In this document: piece by piece, positions 27,449-36,338 of the stretch
Layout of the letters: every line of letters starts with the position of its first letter
Position numbering within the stretch: position 1 is the stretch's first letter
Origin: Paracoccus alkanivorans
Lineage (GTDB): Bacteria; Pseudomonadota; Alphaproteobacteria; Rhodobacterales; Rhodobacteraceae
Length of the DNA: 64,000 nucleotides
Direction: 5' to 3'
NCBI RefSeq assembly: GCF_003697785.1
Contig: NZ_QOKZ01000003.1
Span: 1 to 64,000 of the forward strand
Program-made: the position numbers and the translations under genes
The notes under the pieces: generated by a model
The model's database searches: none
Seen by the model: only the letters and a program-made list of their open reading frames with translations
Told to the model about the DNA's origin: nothing

Positions 27449-29077
27449 TCATCCCGAGCGGAGCCGGCTTTCGACCAGCAACCCCTCTTCATCCAGAATC
27501 GGTTGGGCGACCGCAACGATATGGGCGTTGATGCGCTTGAGGTCCCGCAGCATGTCCAGATGCAAAGAGGAGGTATCATGACTTTCGGTCTGACCCTCTC
27601 GCAACCTGATCAGATGGTGCTGGGATGACTGTCGTTCCAGCTTGCGGATATCGACCTTGACCTCCATCAACCGCCGGGCCAAGTCGCGGTCGCGGGTCAT
27701 GAACACCGTCTGCGCCATCCGCAGGTTTTCCTCCGTCATCAGGAACATCCGGTCCAGTTCCTTGTATCCTTCATCCGAGAACCACAGTCCCAGCCCGATC
27801 TTCTTGCGCACCATCGGCACCAGGCCCTTGTCGATGATGTCACCTGCATGCTCCAGATTGATGACGTAATCGAGAATGGTGATCGAGCGGCGCTTGTCTT
27901 CTTCATTGGCCTCCCGCCCAAGGCGTGAGAGATAGGTTTTCACCTCTTGCTGGCGCCGGTCCACCCTCTCCTCCTGCGCGGCCACCTCGGCAAGCGGCGC
28001 CGGATCGTTCCGGTGAAAGGCTATACGGGACTGGTTCAGCATGCGCTCCACCGCGTCGCCGATGGCCAATGCCTCGCGGCTTGCCCCGGCAAGAGCCAGC
28101 GGCGGCGTTTCCAGCGCCGCTTCGTCAAGCCAACGTGCCGTCATTGCCGCGGGGATTTCCTCATCGGGCAGGAAATGCGTGATCAGCCGGTATAACAGCC
28201 CGGTGAATGGCCAGATTGCCGCCGCCAACGCCAAGTTGAAGGCCAGATGCGTCTCGACCGCCAGCCCTGTCTGCAAAAAGGGTAAAGTTTCCAGGAAGCC
28301 CCCGACTTGCCCGGCAAAAGGCAAGACGGCCAGGCAGCCGATTCCCCGGATCAGCAAATTACCGGCTGCAAGCCGCCGGGCCGATACGGCAGCCCGTATC
28401 GTCGCCAACACCGGAGGAACCGCACCGCCAAGATTGGCACCAAGCACCAGCGCCACGGTCAGGCCGGGGGCAAGATTCAGCGACAGGATCAGCAGAACCG
28501 CCGCCAGTGATGAAGAGCAAATAACCGCGATCAGGGCCGCGAAAAGCAGCGCCACCGGCCAGGCGCCGTCCAGCATGGCAAGAAACACCGCTACTGCGGG
28601 GGCATTCCTTAGCGGCTCGGTCGCTTGTTCCAACAGCGTCAGGGAAACCAGCACCAACCCGATACCGATCAGTGCCCGTCCACTGCCTTTCCAGACGGGC
28701 TTTGCCTGACGGGCCATGATATAGCCAAGAAACAGCAATGCCGGTGCAACGGCCTCAAGCCCCGCCGACACCACTACGGCAGTCAACGCAGTCCCGACAT
28801 TCGCGCCGAGCAGAACGATCTGCCCCATATGCCCCCGGATCAGGCCGCGCTCGGCGAATGACGCGGTCATCAACGCCGTCGCCGTGGAAGATTGAAGGCC
28901 AAGAGTCGCGATCAATCCCGAGAAGAAGGCGCGCAACCCGGTTCGGGTTCCCAGTCCCAACGCCGTTTTCAACCGCACACCGAAGGCATCCGTCATCCCG
29001 TCGCTGACCAGCCGCAATCCGAACAGCAGCATGGCCACCGCGCCGGCAAGCTGGAAAAAGACAGACAGGGATTCCAC
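27449..29077 (-). CDS. Na+/phosphate cotransporter family protein (NptA/YjbB type) with PhoU-like tail
   Basis: 542 residues. Two repeated membrane halves each carry the family's serine motif: GLQSSTATALMTASF in the first, and CSSSLAAVLLILS in the second, where the usual Gln is Cys. The C-terminal 200 residues (about 340-542) are helical and PhoU-like, as in bacterial NptA relatives. The family moves phosphate with Na+ in either direction. The start is GTG at 29077 with GGAGG ten bases upstream. It is monocistronic, with a 421-bp region separating it from the divergent iron transporter. Confidence 0.88.
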   Translation of the reverse strand: MESLSVFFQLAGAVAMLLFGLRLVSDGMTDAFGVRLKTALGLGTRTGLRAFFSGLIATLGLQSSTATALMTASFAERGLIRGHMGQIVLLGANVGTALTAVVVSAGLEAVAPALLFLGYIMARQAKPVWKGSGRALIGIGLVLVSLTLLEQATEPLRNAPAVAVFLAMLDGAWPVALLFAALIAVICSSSLAAVLLILSLNLAPGLTVALVLGANLGGAVPPVLATIRAAVSARRLAAGNLLIRGIGCLAVLPFAGQVGGFLETLPFLQTGLAVETHLAFNLALAAAIWPFTGLLYRLITHFLPDEEIPAAMTARWLDEAALETPPLALAGASREALAIGDAVERMLNQSRIAFHRNDPAPLAEVAAQEERVDRRQQEVKTYLSRLGREANEEDKRRSITILDYVINLEHAGDIIDKGLVPMVRKKIGLGLWFSDEGYKELDRMFLMTEENLRMAQTVFMTRDRDLARRLMEVKVDIRKLERQSSQHHLIRLREGQTESHDTSSLHLDMLRDLKRINAHIVAVAQPILDEEGLLVESRLRSG

Positions 29078-29455
29078 GTTACTTGCACCTCCGTCAAAAG
29101 CGGGATCGCATCGCCATCATTATAGCATTGCCGCAACCCGTTGAATCGCGGTTTTACTATAATTCTTTGTTTTTACCTGTTTCCAAAGACAATACAGGCA
29201 TCGGGACAGGCCAAGGCACTTTCACGTAAGGTGTTATTTTAAAGCAATTTTCATATCAAACTTGCATACCGTTTCGATGACTGCGCCTCGAACAAAAGGA
29301 ATGCATGCATTTTATGTAGATCGGCAATCATAATCGTTAATTCGCGTTGAACCCGGCACGCAGGAAAGTCATGTTCCGCATCTCGGCAGATTGCGCAGGG
29401 CGGAAATCAGCGAGGTGACTGCCATGAACTTTCCCACAGGTTACTTGACTCTTTC

Positions 29456-29482
29456 TATAGGCATTTATAGGCGCAGATAGGA
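29456..29482 (+). promoter_or_regulatory. Three 10-bp-phased TATAGG repeats upstream of the iron importer
   Basis: TATAGGC (29456), TATAGGC (29466) and GATAGGA (29476) are spaced by exactly ten bases, one helical turn, just downstream of a TTGACT box (29445-29450). One repeat may supply the -10 element (TATAGG), while the set could be a binding site for an iron-responsive regulator. No classical Fur box was found in 29078-29498. The rest of that gap has no gene. Confidence 0.35.
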
Positions 29483-29498
29483 AATTCGAAACCCTACT

Positions 29499-30635
29499 GT
29501 GGATATCGCCATGCTCGCTCGCCCCACCGCTTTTTTAACGATCACCCTTGCGGCGGCGTCGCATGGCGCTATCGCGGAACCAGTCACGATCACGGATATC
29601 GCCGGGCGCGAAGTCACGGTCGAAGCGCCGGCCGATCGCATCATCCTGGGAGAAGGGCGGCAAATCTATCTGCTGGGCGCGCTGGAACGTGAAGCACCGT
29701 TCGCCCGTGTCGTCGGCTGGCGCGAGGATTTGCTTCAGGCCGATCCCGACAGCTACGCCGCCTATGCGGAAAAATTTCCCGAGCTCAAGGAACTGCCCAC
29801 CTTTGGCGGCTTCAAGGACGGCACATTCGATGTCGAGCAGGCCGCCGCGCTCAAGCCTGATGTGGTGCTGATGAACCTGGAGTCCCGGGCCGCGACCGAG
29901 GATGCGGGCTATGACGACAAGCTGGCCGAGTTGGGCATTCCCATCGTCTATGTCGACTTTCGCGAGGACCCCATGGCCCACAGCATCAAGTCGATGCGTA
30001 TCATGGGCAAGCTGATTGGCCAGGAAGAACGGGCGCGGGAATATGTCGCCTATGTCGAAGAACAGATGGCCCGGGTCACGGATGTGCTAGCCAAGGAGGA
30101 GTTCGAACGGCCTTCGGTCTTCGTCGATCGCGCGGGTGGTTACTCCGAGGATTGCTGCATGACATTCGGCGACGGCAATTTCGGCGAGTATGTCGAGATC
30201 GCCGGCGGCACGAATATCGCCGGGGACATATTACCCACCACCTTCGGCACCATGAACCCGGAACAGATCATCGCCGCGAATCCCGATCATGTCATCGTCA
30301 CCGGCGGTCAATGGGAAGCCTATGTTCCCGGCGGTGCCTGGGTTGGCGTCGGCCCTGGCTCGGACATGGAGGCCGCGCACACCAAGCTGGAGGCCTTGAC
30401 CCGTCGCACAGCCATGACCGGCATCGACGCAGTGGAAAACGGCCAGTTCCACGCCATATGGCACCAGTTCTACGACAATCCATACTACTTCGTGGCGGTG
30501 CAGCGGATCGCGAAATGGCTGCATCCGGACCTGTTCGCCGATCTGGATCCCGAAGCCACGCTGAAGGAACTGCACGAACGGTTCCTGCCGGTGTCCTATC
30601 AGCCCGGCTACTGGATCTCGCTTGATGAGCAGTAA
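29499..30635 (+). CDS. Iron-siderophore type ABC transporter substrate-binding protein
   Basis: A 378-residue class III (BtuF/FepB-type) periplasmic binding protein. The signal peptide ends about ASHGAIA. Two alpha/beta lobes are joined by a long helix, with conserved TITDIAGREVTVEAPADRII at the start of the mature chain. The frame opens at GTG 29499; ATG 29511 is an equally likely start and gives a normal signal peptide. The FecCD-type permease gene starts inside its last codons. The exact ligand (ferric siderophore, or another chelate or cofactor) cannot be told from sequence. Confidence 0.88.
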   Translation: MDIAMLARPTAFLTITLAAASHGAIAEPVTITDIAGREVTVEAPADRIILGEGRQIYLLGALEREAPFARVVGWREDLLQADPDSYAAYAEKFPELKELPTFGGFKDGTFDVEQAAALKPDVVLMNLESRAATEDAGYDDKLAELGIPIVYVDFREDPMAHSIKSMRIMGKLIGQEERAREYVAYVEEQMARVTDVLAKEEFERPSVFVDRAGGYSEDCCMTFGDGNFGEYVEIAGGTNIAGDILPTTFGTMNPEQIIAANPDHVIVTGGQWEAYVPGGAWVGVGPGSDMEAAHTKLEALTRRTAMTGIDAVENGQFHAIWHQFYDNPYYFVAVQRIAKWLHPDLFADLDPEATLKELHERFLPVSYQPGYWISLDEQ

Positions 30636-31695
30636 GGCGGATACTTGCGAGCAGACAATCGAAGGGCGCGATTACTATCGCGCCCTCGTCATTCGGCGGC
30701 AGTTCATTCTAATCGCCCTCGCTGCGGCTCTTGCGCTCAGCCTATGCGTGGATCTGGCGCTCGGCCCCGCGCGCTACGGGCTGGGACAGGTGATCGAAGC
30801 CCTGATCCGGCCCTCCCATGTCGATGAACAGTTGCGGGTCATCCTGTGGGAAATCCGCATGCCGGTGGCCTTGATGGCACTGGTGGTGGGGGCAAGCCTG
30901 TCCGTCGCGGGGATGCAGATGCAGACCATCCTCAACAACCCGCTGGCGAGCCCCTTCACCCTGGGGATCTCTGCCGGAGCGGGTTTCGGTGCGGCCCTGG
31001 CACTGGCCTTCGGGGTGGTGATATTTCCCTTTGCCGTGGATTACGTCATTCCGGCCAATGCATTCCTGATGGCGATGCTGACCTCTCTGGCGATCTATGG
31101 GCTGAGCCTGCGCCGGGGCGTCAGCAGCGAAACCATCGTGCTGCTGGGCATTGCACTGGTTTTCATCTTCAACGCGCTCATGTCACTGATCCAGTTCTTT
31201 GCCAGTCAGCAGGCCGTCGCTGCGGTGGTATTCTGGACCATGGGCAGCCTGACCAAGGCGACCTGGCCCAAGCTGTGGATATCGTTCGCGGTATTGGCAA
31301 TATCCCTGCCGCTCCTGGCGCGGAGAGGCTGGGCGCTGACTGCCATGCGCCTAGGTGACGCCAAAGCGGAAAGCATGGGCGTGAAGCTGCGCAGCCTGCG
31401 GCTCGAGGTGCTCCTGATCGTCAGCCTTCTGGCCTCGATTTCGGTTTCTTTCGTGGGGACGATCGGTTTCATCGGCCTCGTCGGCCCGCATATCGCCCGG
31501 ATGCTGCTTGGCGAGGATCAGCGCTTCCTGCTGCCGGGCACCGCATTGTCGGGGGCGCTGATCCTGTCGATCGGCTCGGTTCTGTCCAAGATGATCATTC
31601 CCGGAACGGTCATTCCCATCGGGATCGTCACTGCGATCGTCGGGATCCCGTTCTTTCTGTATCTGATCCTCAATCGCAGGGTCGCGACATGGTAA
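30625..31695 (+). CDS. Iron-siderophore type ABC transporter permease (FecCD family)
   Basis: 356 residues, about nine or ten membrane helices. Family marks are LRVILWEIRMPVALMALVVG near the N-terminus, AGMQMQTILNNPLASPFTLG, and near the C-terminus GFIGLVGPHIARMLLGEDQR, which contacts the ATPase. ATG 30625 overlaps the end of the binding-protein gene. One permease gene implies a homodimer. Confidence 0.92.
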   Translation: MSSKADTCEQTIEGRDYYRALVIRRQFILIALAAALALSLCVDLALGPARYGLGQVIEALIRPSHVDEQLRVILWEIRMPVALMALVVGASLSVAGMQMQTILNNPLASPFTLGISAGAGFGAALALAFGVVIFPFAVDYVIPANAFLMAMLTSLAIYGLSLRRGVSSETIVLLGIALVFIFNALMSLIQFFASQQAVAAVVFWTMGSLTKATWPKLWISFAVLAISLPLLARRGWALTAMRLGDAKAESMGVKLRSLRLEVLLIVSLLASISVSFVGTIGFIGLVGPHIARMLLGEDQRFLLPGTALSGALILSIGSVLSKMIIPGTVIPIGIVTAIVGIPFFLYLILNRRVATW

Positions 31696-32465
31696 CCTTG
31701 CAGCTTCACGATCTCGGCGCATCCTATGGCCGACGGCAGGTCCTTTCGGGCGTATCGACCCCACCCCTGTCAGGTGGGCAGCTGGTCGCGCTTCTGGGTC
31801 CGAACGCCGCTGGCAAATCCACGCTGTTTCGGCGGATCTTCGGCCTGCTGTCAGGCAGTGGCAAGGTATGCGTGGATGGCGCGGACGCTCCCCGGCCTAT
31901 TGCCTACATGCCGCAGGACAACGGCGCGCGGCCGGTATTGTCGGTCTATGAGTCGATCCTGCTGGCACGGATGCAGGGGCGGCATCTCAGGGTTTCGGCA
32001 GAGGACCATGTAGAAGTCGATCGCATGCTGGAGCTGCTGGACATCGCTCATCTGCGCGGCCGCAATGTCGGAGATCTCAGCGGCGGGCAACGCCAGATGA
32101 TCGGCGCGGCGCAGGCCCTAGTGCAGCAACCCCGGATCCTGCTGATGGACGAACCGACCTCGGCACTTGATCTGAGCCGGCAGATCGATTTGCTGACACT
32201 GTTGCAACGGCTGGCGAAAGAACAAGGGTTGCTGATCATCGTCGCAATGCATGATATCGGCCATGCGCTGCGTTTTGCCGATGCAGCCATGGTGATCGAC
32301 CGTGGTCACATGATCGCCTGCGGCCCGACGGAAGAGATCGTGACACCTGAACTCTTGCGGCAGGTTTTCGAGGTGGAAGCCAGGATCGAACCCTGCTCGA
32401 AAGGCCGCCCGCAACTGATCGTCGAGGGGCGCGCAACCGGCTCCCCGGCACCCGAGGGAAGATAA
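31689..32465 (+). CDS. Iron-siderophore type ABC transporter ATPase (FecE/BtuD type)
   Basis: 258 residues, with Walker A GPNAAGKST, signature LSGGQRQM, Walker B ILLMDEPTSALD and the switch histidine in AMHDIGHALR. Its start overlaps the permease stop by 7 bases. It completes the three-gene importer that starts at 29499. Confidence 0.92.
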   Translation: MVTLQLHDLGASYGRRQVLSGVSTPPLSGGQLVALLGPNAAGKSTLFRRIFGLLSGSGKVCVDGADAPRPIAYMPQDNGARPVLSVYESILLARMQGRHLRVSAEDHVEVDRMLELLDIAHLRGRNVGDLSGGQRQMIGAAQALVQQPRILLMDEPTSALDLSRQIDLLTLLQRLAKEQGLLIIVAMHDIGHALRFADAAMVIDRGHMIACGPTEEIVTPELLRQVFEVEARIEPCSKGRPQLIVEGRATGSPAPEGR

Positions 32466-32588
32466 CGGAACAGAGCGAGGGTGCGGCGATATCCCGCCAG
32501 CACCAAAGCCCTTGCGGCGCGAACGGGTCACAATCGCCGTGCCGCTGGCCGGATATTCCAGTCCAAGGTCCCCTGACCTTCGCCTGTT

Positions 32589-33395
32589 TCAATCCACGAA
32601 TGCCCGCTCGACCACATAGGTCGCGGGATTATTGTTGGCGCCTTCCTTCAGGCCAAACCGCTCCAATACCCGCTTGGTATCGTTCAGCATTGCCTTTGAG
32701 CCGCAGATCATGCCGCGGTCGGTCTCCGGCGAGATCGGAAGCAGACCGAGATCGTCAAAAATCTTGCCGGAGGTCATCAGGTCGGTGATACGTCCCTGCC
32801 GGGGATATTCCTCACGGGTGACAGTGCAGTAATGCCGCAGTTTCTGCGCCATCTCTCCGACCAGCGGATCGTCCCTCATCGCCGAGACCAGTTCCTGCCC
32901 GTATCTCAGTTCGTCCACATTGCGGCAGGTATGGGTCAGGATCACCTCGTCGAATTTCTCATAGGTCTCGGGATCGCGGACCAGGGATGCAAAGGGCGCG
33001 ATGCCGGTGCCGGTCGAGAACATCCACAGCCGTTTTCCCGGCAATAACGCATCGTTAACCAAAGTGCCGGTCGGTTTCTTGCGCATCAGCACGGTGTCGC
33101 CGATGCGGATTTTCTGCAAATGTTCGGTCAGCGGTCCGCCCGGCACCTTGATCGAATAGAATTCCAGTTCATCGTCCCAAGCAGGAGAAGCCACCGAATA
33201 TGCGCGAAAGACCGGCTTTTCAGCGTTGGGCAGCCCGATCATCACGAACTCGCCCGAACGAAAGCGAAAACTCGCGGGGCGCGTAAGGCGGAATTTGAAC
33301 AGGCGGTCGGTGTAATGTTCGACCGAGGTAACGGTCTCGGCAAAGATGCCGGCAGGAACCGGGAATTCGGTCTTGGCAGTCGCGTCCAGTGACAT
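32589..33395 (-). CDS. fpr: Ferredoxin-NADP+ reductase
   Basis: 268 residues, the bacterial (FprA/Fpr class) FAD enzyme that shuttles electrons between NADPH and ferredoxin. The FAD-binding RxYS motif is present as RAYSVASP, the NADP-binding segment as STGTGIAPFASLVRDP, and the C-terminal aromatic end as YVVERAFVD. It lies 16 bases after fdxA in the same operon, so the pair form an NADPH-to-ferredoxin chain. Next to enamidase and in the same locus as 6-hydroxynicotinate reductase, this most probably feeds that reductase (inference). Confidence 0.92.
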   Translation of the reverse strand: MSLDATAKTEFPVPAGIFAETVTSVEHYTDRLFKFRLTRPASFRFRSGEFVMIGLPNAEKPVFRAYSVASPAWDDELEFYSIKVPGGPLTEHLQKIRIGDTVLMRKKPTGTLVNDALLPGKRLWMFSTGTGIAPFASLVRDPETYEKFDEVILTHTCRNVDELRYGQELVSAMRDDPLVGEMAQKLRHYCTVTREEYPRQGRITDLMTSGKIFDDLGLLPISPETDRGMICGSKAMLNDTKRVLERFGLKEGANNNPATYVVERAFVD

Positions 33396-33411
33396 CGAAA
33401 GCTCCTATGGC

Positions 33412-33744
33412 TCAGGCAGCAGCGGGGGTTTCGGAAAGCAGGGAGAGCTTGCCGGTTCGATCCTTCCATGCCTCGGCATCGGGAAGCGGATCCTTCCTTT
33501 CGGTAATGACCGGCCAGATCCCCGCATATCTGCGATTCAACTCGACCCATTGATTGCTGCCGGGATCCGAGTCCGGGCGGATTGCATCTGCCGGGCATTC
33601 CGGCTCGCATACACCGCAATCGATACATTCGTCGGGATGTATCACCAATGTATTCTCACCCTCGTAAAAGCAATCCACCGGGCAAACCTCGACGCAGTCG
33701 GTGAACTTACAATTGACGCAGGCATCCGTCACGACATAGGTCAT
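33412..33744 (-). CDS. fdxA: 7Fe ferredoxin (FdxA type)
   Basis: 110 residues. It carries the 3Fe-4S plus 4Fe-4S pattern of Fdx[21 protein letters not shown] at the N-terminus, then [20 protein letters not shown]-terminal extension of about 50 residues is normal for this subgroup. GGAG precedes the ATG. The promoter lies in the divergent region shared with enamidase and contains two copies of the TTCGTATAC-type site. Confidence 0.93.
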   Translation of the reverse strand: MTYVVTDACVNCKFTDCVEVCPVDCFYEGENTLVIHPDECIDCGVCEPECPADAIRPDSDPGSNQWVELNRRYAGIWPVITERKDPLPDAEAWKDRTGKLSLLSETPAAA

Positions 33745-33762
33745 TCGGCATACTCCATTTCA

Positions 33763-33776
33763 TTCGTATACTAACA
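33763..33776. promoter_or_regulatory. TTCGTATAC-type site 1 in the fdxA/enamidase region
   Basis: TTCGTATACTAACA shares TTCGTATAC with the site at 33809 and lies between the probable fdxA -10 region and its start codon. The adjoining TACTAACAA is repeated near 33868. It is part of the proposed nicotinate-pathway regulon. Confidence 0.45.
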
Positions 33777-33798
33777 ATAATCAAAAGCTGCACCCTGC

Positions 33799-33804
33799 TG
33801 TCAA
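33799..33804 (-). promoter_or_regulatory. Probable -35 element of the fdxA-fpr promoter
   Basis: TGTCAA on the plus strand is TTGACA on the minus strand. A weak -10 (GATTAT) follows after 16 bases. It is flanked by the two TTCGTATAC-type sites. Confidence 0.45.
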
Positions 33805-33808
33805 GACG

Positions 33809-33823
33809 TTCGTATACATATGA
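33809..33823. promoter_or_regulatory. TTCGTATAC-type site 2 in the fdxA/enamidase region
   Basis: TTCGTATACATATGA contains an imperfect palindrome (TCGTATACATATGA, 10 of 14 positions symmetric). It matches TTCGTATGCAAATGA at the dehydrogenase promoter at 13 of 15 positions. It is placed to affect both fdxA-fpr and the enamidase gene. Confidence 0.55.
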
Positions 33824-33913
33824 GTTTGGGATGTATCCGCACTTGACGGAATCTCGAATTCCATTAGCCTACTAACAAGCCGGGATCGCAAACCAGAGCC
33901 AGTGGAGGAACCC

Positions 33914-35080
33914 ATGCCGCAGAAATTGGTGATCAGGAACATCGGGATGCTGCTGTCGGGCAAGATGGAGGAGCCCATTCTCGACGGAGATTGCCTCATA
34001 GCATCCGACGGCAAGATCCTGGAATGGGGCAACGAGAAGGATCTTGATACCGAGGGGGCCGATACGCTGGTCGATGCGCATGGCGTAACCGTGGCACCGG
34101 GGCTGATCGACAGCCATATTCATCCGGTGGTGGGCGATTACACGCCGCGCCAGCAACAGTTGCACTGGATCGATTCCACGCTGCATGGCGGCGTCACCAC
34201 GCTGATTTCCGCCGGAGAGGTGCATATGCCCGGACGGCCCAAGGATGTGATCGGCCTGAAGGCGATGGCGATCGCGGCACAGCGCTGGTATGAAAATTTC
34301 CGCCCCTCCGGCGTGAAGGTGCATGCCGGGGCACCGGTGATCGAACATGGCATGGTCGAACAGGATTTCAAGGATTTGGCCGATGCCGGGGTTACTCTTC
34401 TGGGTGAAGTCGGGCTGGGCAGCGTAAAGGACGGCAAGACGGCGCGGCAGATGGTCGATTGGGCGCGCAAATACGGCATTCAATCGACGATTCATACCGG
34501 AGGTCCCTCCATTCCCGGTTCGGGTTTGATCGATGCCCAGATGGTGCTGGAGACCGGCACCGATGTGATCGGCCATATCAATGGCGGCCATTCGGCACTG
34601 CCCGACGATCAGATCACCTGCCTTTGCGAAAGCTGCCAGGCAGGGCTGGAGATCGTGCATAACGGCAATGAACGTGCCGCGCTGCTGACCCTGAACACCG
34701 CGCGGGAACTGAAGCAGATGGAGCGGATCATCCTGGGCACTGACGGACCGGCGGGTTCCGGTGTGCAGCCACTGGGGATCCTGCGGATGATCGCTATGCT
34801 GTCCTCACTGGGTCATGTGCCCGCCGAGATCGCCTTCTGCTTCGGCAACGGCAATACCGCAAGGCAGCGCGAACTTGATACCGGCCTGATCGAGAAAGGC
34901 TATTGCGCGGATTTCGTGCTGATGGATCAGGCACAGCACGCACCGGGCAAGAACCTTCTTGAATCAGTGCAACTGGGCAATCTGCCGGGCGTCGGCATGA
35001 CCATTATCGACGGCGTCATCCGCAGCGAGCGCAGCCGCAACACGCCGCCTGCGACGCGCCTGCCGGAACGAGTCGCCTGA
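33914..35080 (+). CDS. ena: Enamidase-like amidohydrolase (1,4,5,6-tetrahydro-6-oxonicotinate hydrolysis)
   Basis: 388 residues, amidohydrolase superfamily. It closely follows the Eubacterium barkeri enamidase as I remember it: metal-binding HIH (H68, H70) in GLIDSHIHPVVGDYTPRQQQ, SALHGGVTT-like STLHGGVTTLISAG, MPGRPKD, GVKVHAG, LGEVGLGSVK, IHTGG, GHINGG, GTDGPAGSGVQPLGILR and SRNTPPA at the end. That enzyme opens 1,4,5,6-tetrahydro-6-oxonicotinate to 2-formylglutarate and ammonia. ATG 33914 has GGAGG five bases upstream; the frame also has an earlier GTG at 33902. It is divergent from fdxA-fpr and convergent with the MarR gene. Confidence 0.85.
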   Translation: MPQKLVIRNIGMLLSGKMEEPILDGDCLIASDGKILEWGNEKDLDTEGADTLVDAHGVTVAPGLIDSHIHPVVGDYTPRQQQLHWIDSTLHGGVTTLISAGEVHMPGRPKDVIGLKAMAIAAQRWYENFRPSGVKVHAGAPVIEHGMVEQDFKDLADAGVTLLGEVGLGSVKDGKTARQMVDWARKYGIQSTIHTGGPSIPGSGLIDAQMVLETGTDVIGHINGGHSALPDDQITCLCESCQAGLEIVHNGNERAALLTLNTARELKQMERIILGTDGPAGSGVQPLGILRMIAMLSSLGHVPAEIAFCFGNGNTARQRELDTGLIEKGYCADFVLMDQAQHAPGKNLLESVQLGNLPGVGMTIIDGVIRSERSRNTPPATRLPERVA

Positions 35081-35092
35081 AGCCGCGGCCGA

Positions 35093-35533
35093 TCAGCAAA
35101 TCTTGCGCAATATCTTCAGGAGGTTGCGCTGTTCGGAAGCGGTCAGGGGCTGCAGGGTCTCTTGCGTGATCCGGTGCCCGACCTCACGCAGCGGCCCGAT
35201 AAGCTCCGCCCCTTCAGGGCTCAACGAAATCAGGCTGCGCCGCCGGTCATGCGGTGCGGGCTTGATCGTGATCAGCCCCTTTTCCCGCAGCCGGTCGACC
35301 ACCCCCTTGATCGTCGCGACATCCATCGCCGCCAATCGGCCAAGGTGGTTTTGCGAGCACTCCCCCTGTTCGGCGACCCGTATAAGCGCCGTGAACTGGG
35401 TCGGGGTCAGCCCGTGCAGCGTATGCGCCTGAAAAATCGTGGTGTGCCTCTGATTGGCGAGACGCAGAAGAAACCCTACCTGATCATCCAGACTGTATTC
35501 GCCACCATGCGGATCGTTCACTTCTGCCCCCAT
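35093..35533 (-). CDS. MarR-family transcriptional regulator
   Basis: 146 residues. A winged helix-turn-helix (about 38-105) reads LTPTQFTALIRVAEQGECSQNHLGRLAAMDVATIKGVVDRLREKGLI, and the wing contains PAPHDRRRSLISLS. A MarR protein (NicR) controls nicotinate genes in Pseudomonas putida, and a similar role is likely here. It is transcribed after the LivF gene but has its own promoter (TTGCCT, 16 bases, TAAAAT), whose -10 overlaps a TTCGTT-type site, consistent with autorepression. The ligand may be nicotinate or 6-hydroxynicotinate (inference). Confidence 0.85.
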   Translation of the reverse strand: MGAEVNDPHGGEYSLDDQVGFLLRLANQRHTTIFQAHTLHGLTPTQFTALIRVAEQGECSQNHLGRLAAMDVATIKGVVDRLREKGLITIKPAPHDRRRSLISLSPEGAELIGPLREVGHRITQETLQPLTASEQRNLLKILRKIC

Positions 35534-35552
35534 TTACCTGCTCTCGCCTGAT

Positions 35553-35567
35553 TTCGTTCACATTTTA
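35553..35567. promoter_or_regulatory. TTCGTT-type site overlapping the marR -10 box
   Basis: TTCGTTCACATTTTA agrees with the site at 33809 at 11 of 15 positions and covers the -10 element (ATTTTA on the plus strand, 35562-35567). It is the weakest of the four sites and is less palindromic. Confidence 0.35.
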
Positions 35568-35589
35568 GTCGCATTACACCGACAGGCAA
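35562..35589 (-). promoter_or_regulatory. Promoter of the MarR gene
   Basis: On the minus strand, TTGCCT (plus 35584-35589), a 16-base spacer and TAAAAT (plus 35562-35567). It lies 29 bases upstream of the start codon. Confidence 0.5.
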
Positions 35590-35624
35590 TATGGTCCCCG
35601 GAGTTTCCGGCAAAGCCGCATTCG

Positions 35625-36338
35625 TCAGACCGCAAGATATTTCCTGCTGATCTCGGGATGCTGATCCAGATCGTCGAAACTGCCGTCATAACGAACCTGC
35701 CCCTTCTCGATGATATAGGCACGGTCCGAGACCAGCCGGGCGAAATGCAGGTTCTGTTCCGAAATGAGCACCGACAGCCCCTGGCGCTTAAGCTCGGCAA
35801 TGACGAACCCCATCTGTTCGACGATGACCGGGGCGATGCCTTCCGAGGGCTCGTCAAGCAGCACCACAGCCGGATTGCCCATCAACGTGCGGGCGATGGT
35901 CAGCATCTGCTGTTCACCGCCCGAAAGGTGCTTGCCCAGATTGCTGCGCCTTTCCCTTAGATTGGGAAACAGGTCAAACAGCCGTTCCAATGTCCATTCC
36001 GGCGCATTCTCGCGCTTTGCCCGGCGGCCGACCTCAAGATTTTCCTCAACGGTCAGATCGCGGAAGATGCGCCGTTCCTCGGGCACATAGCCGATCCCGG
36101 CGCGGCAGATCATATAGCTCGGCTTGCCGAGGATATCCTGATTCTCATAGCTGATCCGGCCATCCACCTGACGAAGCATTCCCATGATCGACTTCATCGT
36201 CGTGGTCTTGCCCGCGCCGTTGCGCCCCAGCAACGCAACCACCTCGTTCCTTCCAAGCAGGATCGACACGTCATGCAGGATTTGCGCACGGCCATAGCGC
36301 GCATTTAGATTGGCGACCTCAAGCACTGGCGGCCTCAT
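35625..36338 (-). CDS. Branched-chain-type ABC transporter ATPase (LivF type)
   Basis: 237 residues, with Walker A GRNGAGKTT, signature LSGGEQQML, Walker B VVLLDEPSEGIAP and the LivF-specific YVPEERRIFRDLTVEEN. The start MRPPVLEV was chosen because it begins the first ATPase strand; it overlaps the LivG-type gene by 20 bases. It is the last gene of the long operon that starts at 47370 and energises uptake of a pathway substrate, perhaps nicotinate or a related aromatic acid (inference from context). Confidence 0.9.
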   Translation of the reverse strand: MRPPVLEVANLNARYGRAQILHDVSILLGRNEVVALLGRNGAGKTTTMKSIMGMLRQVDGRISYENQDILGKPSYMICRAGIGYVPEERRIFRDLTVEENLEVGRRAKRENAPEWTLERLFDLFPNLRERRSNLGKHLSGGEQQMLTIARTLMGNPAVVLLDEPSEGIAPVIVEQMGFVIAELKRQGLSVLISEQNLHFARLVSDRAYIIEKGQVRYDGSFDDLDQHPEISRKYLAV

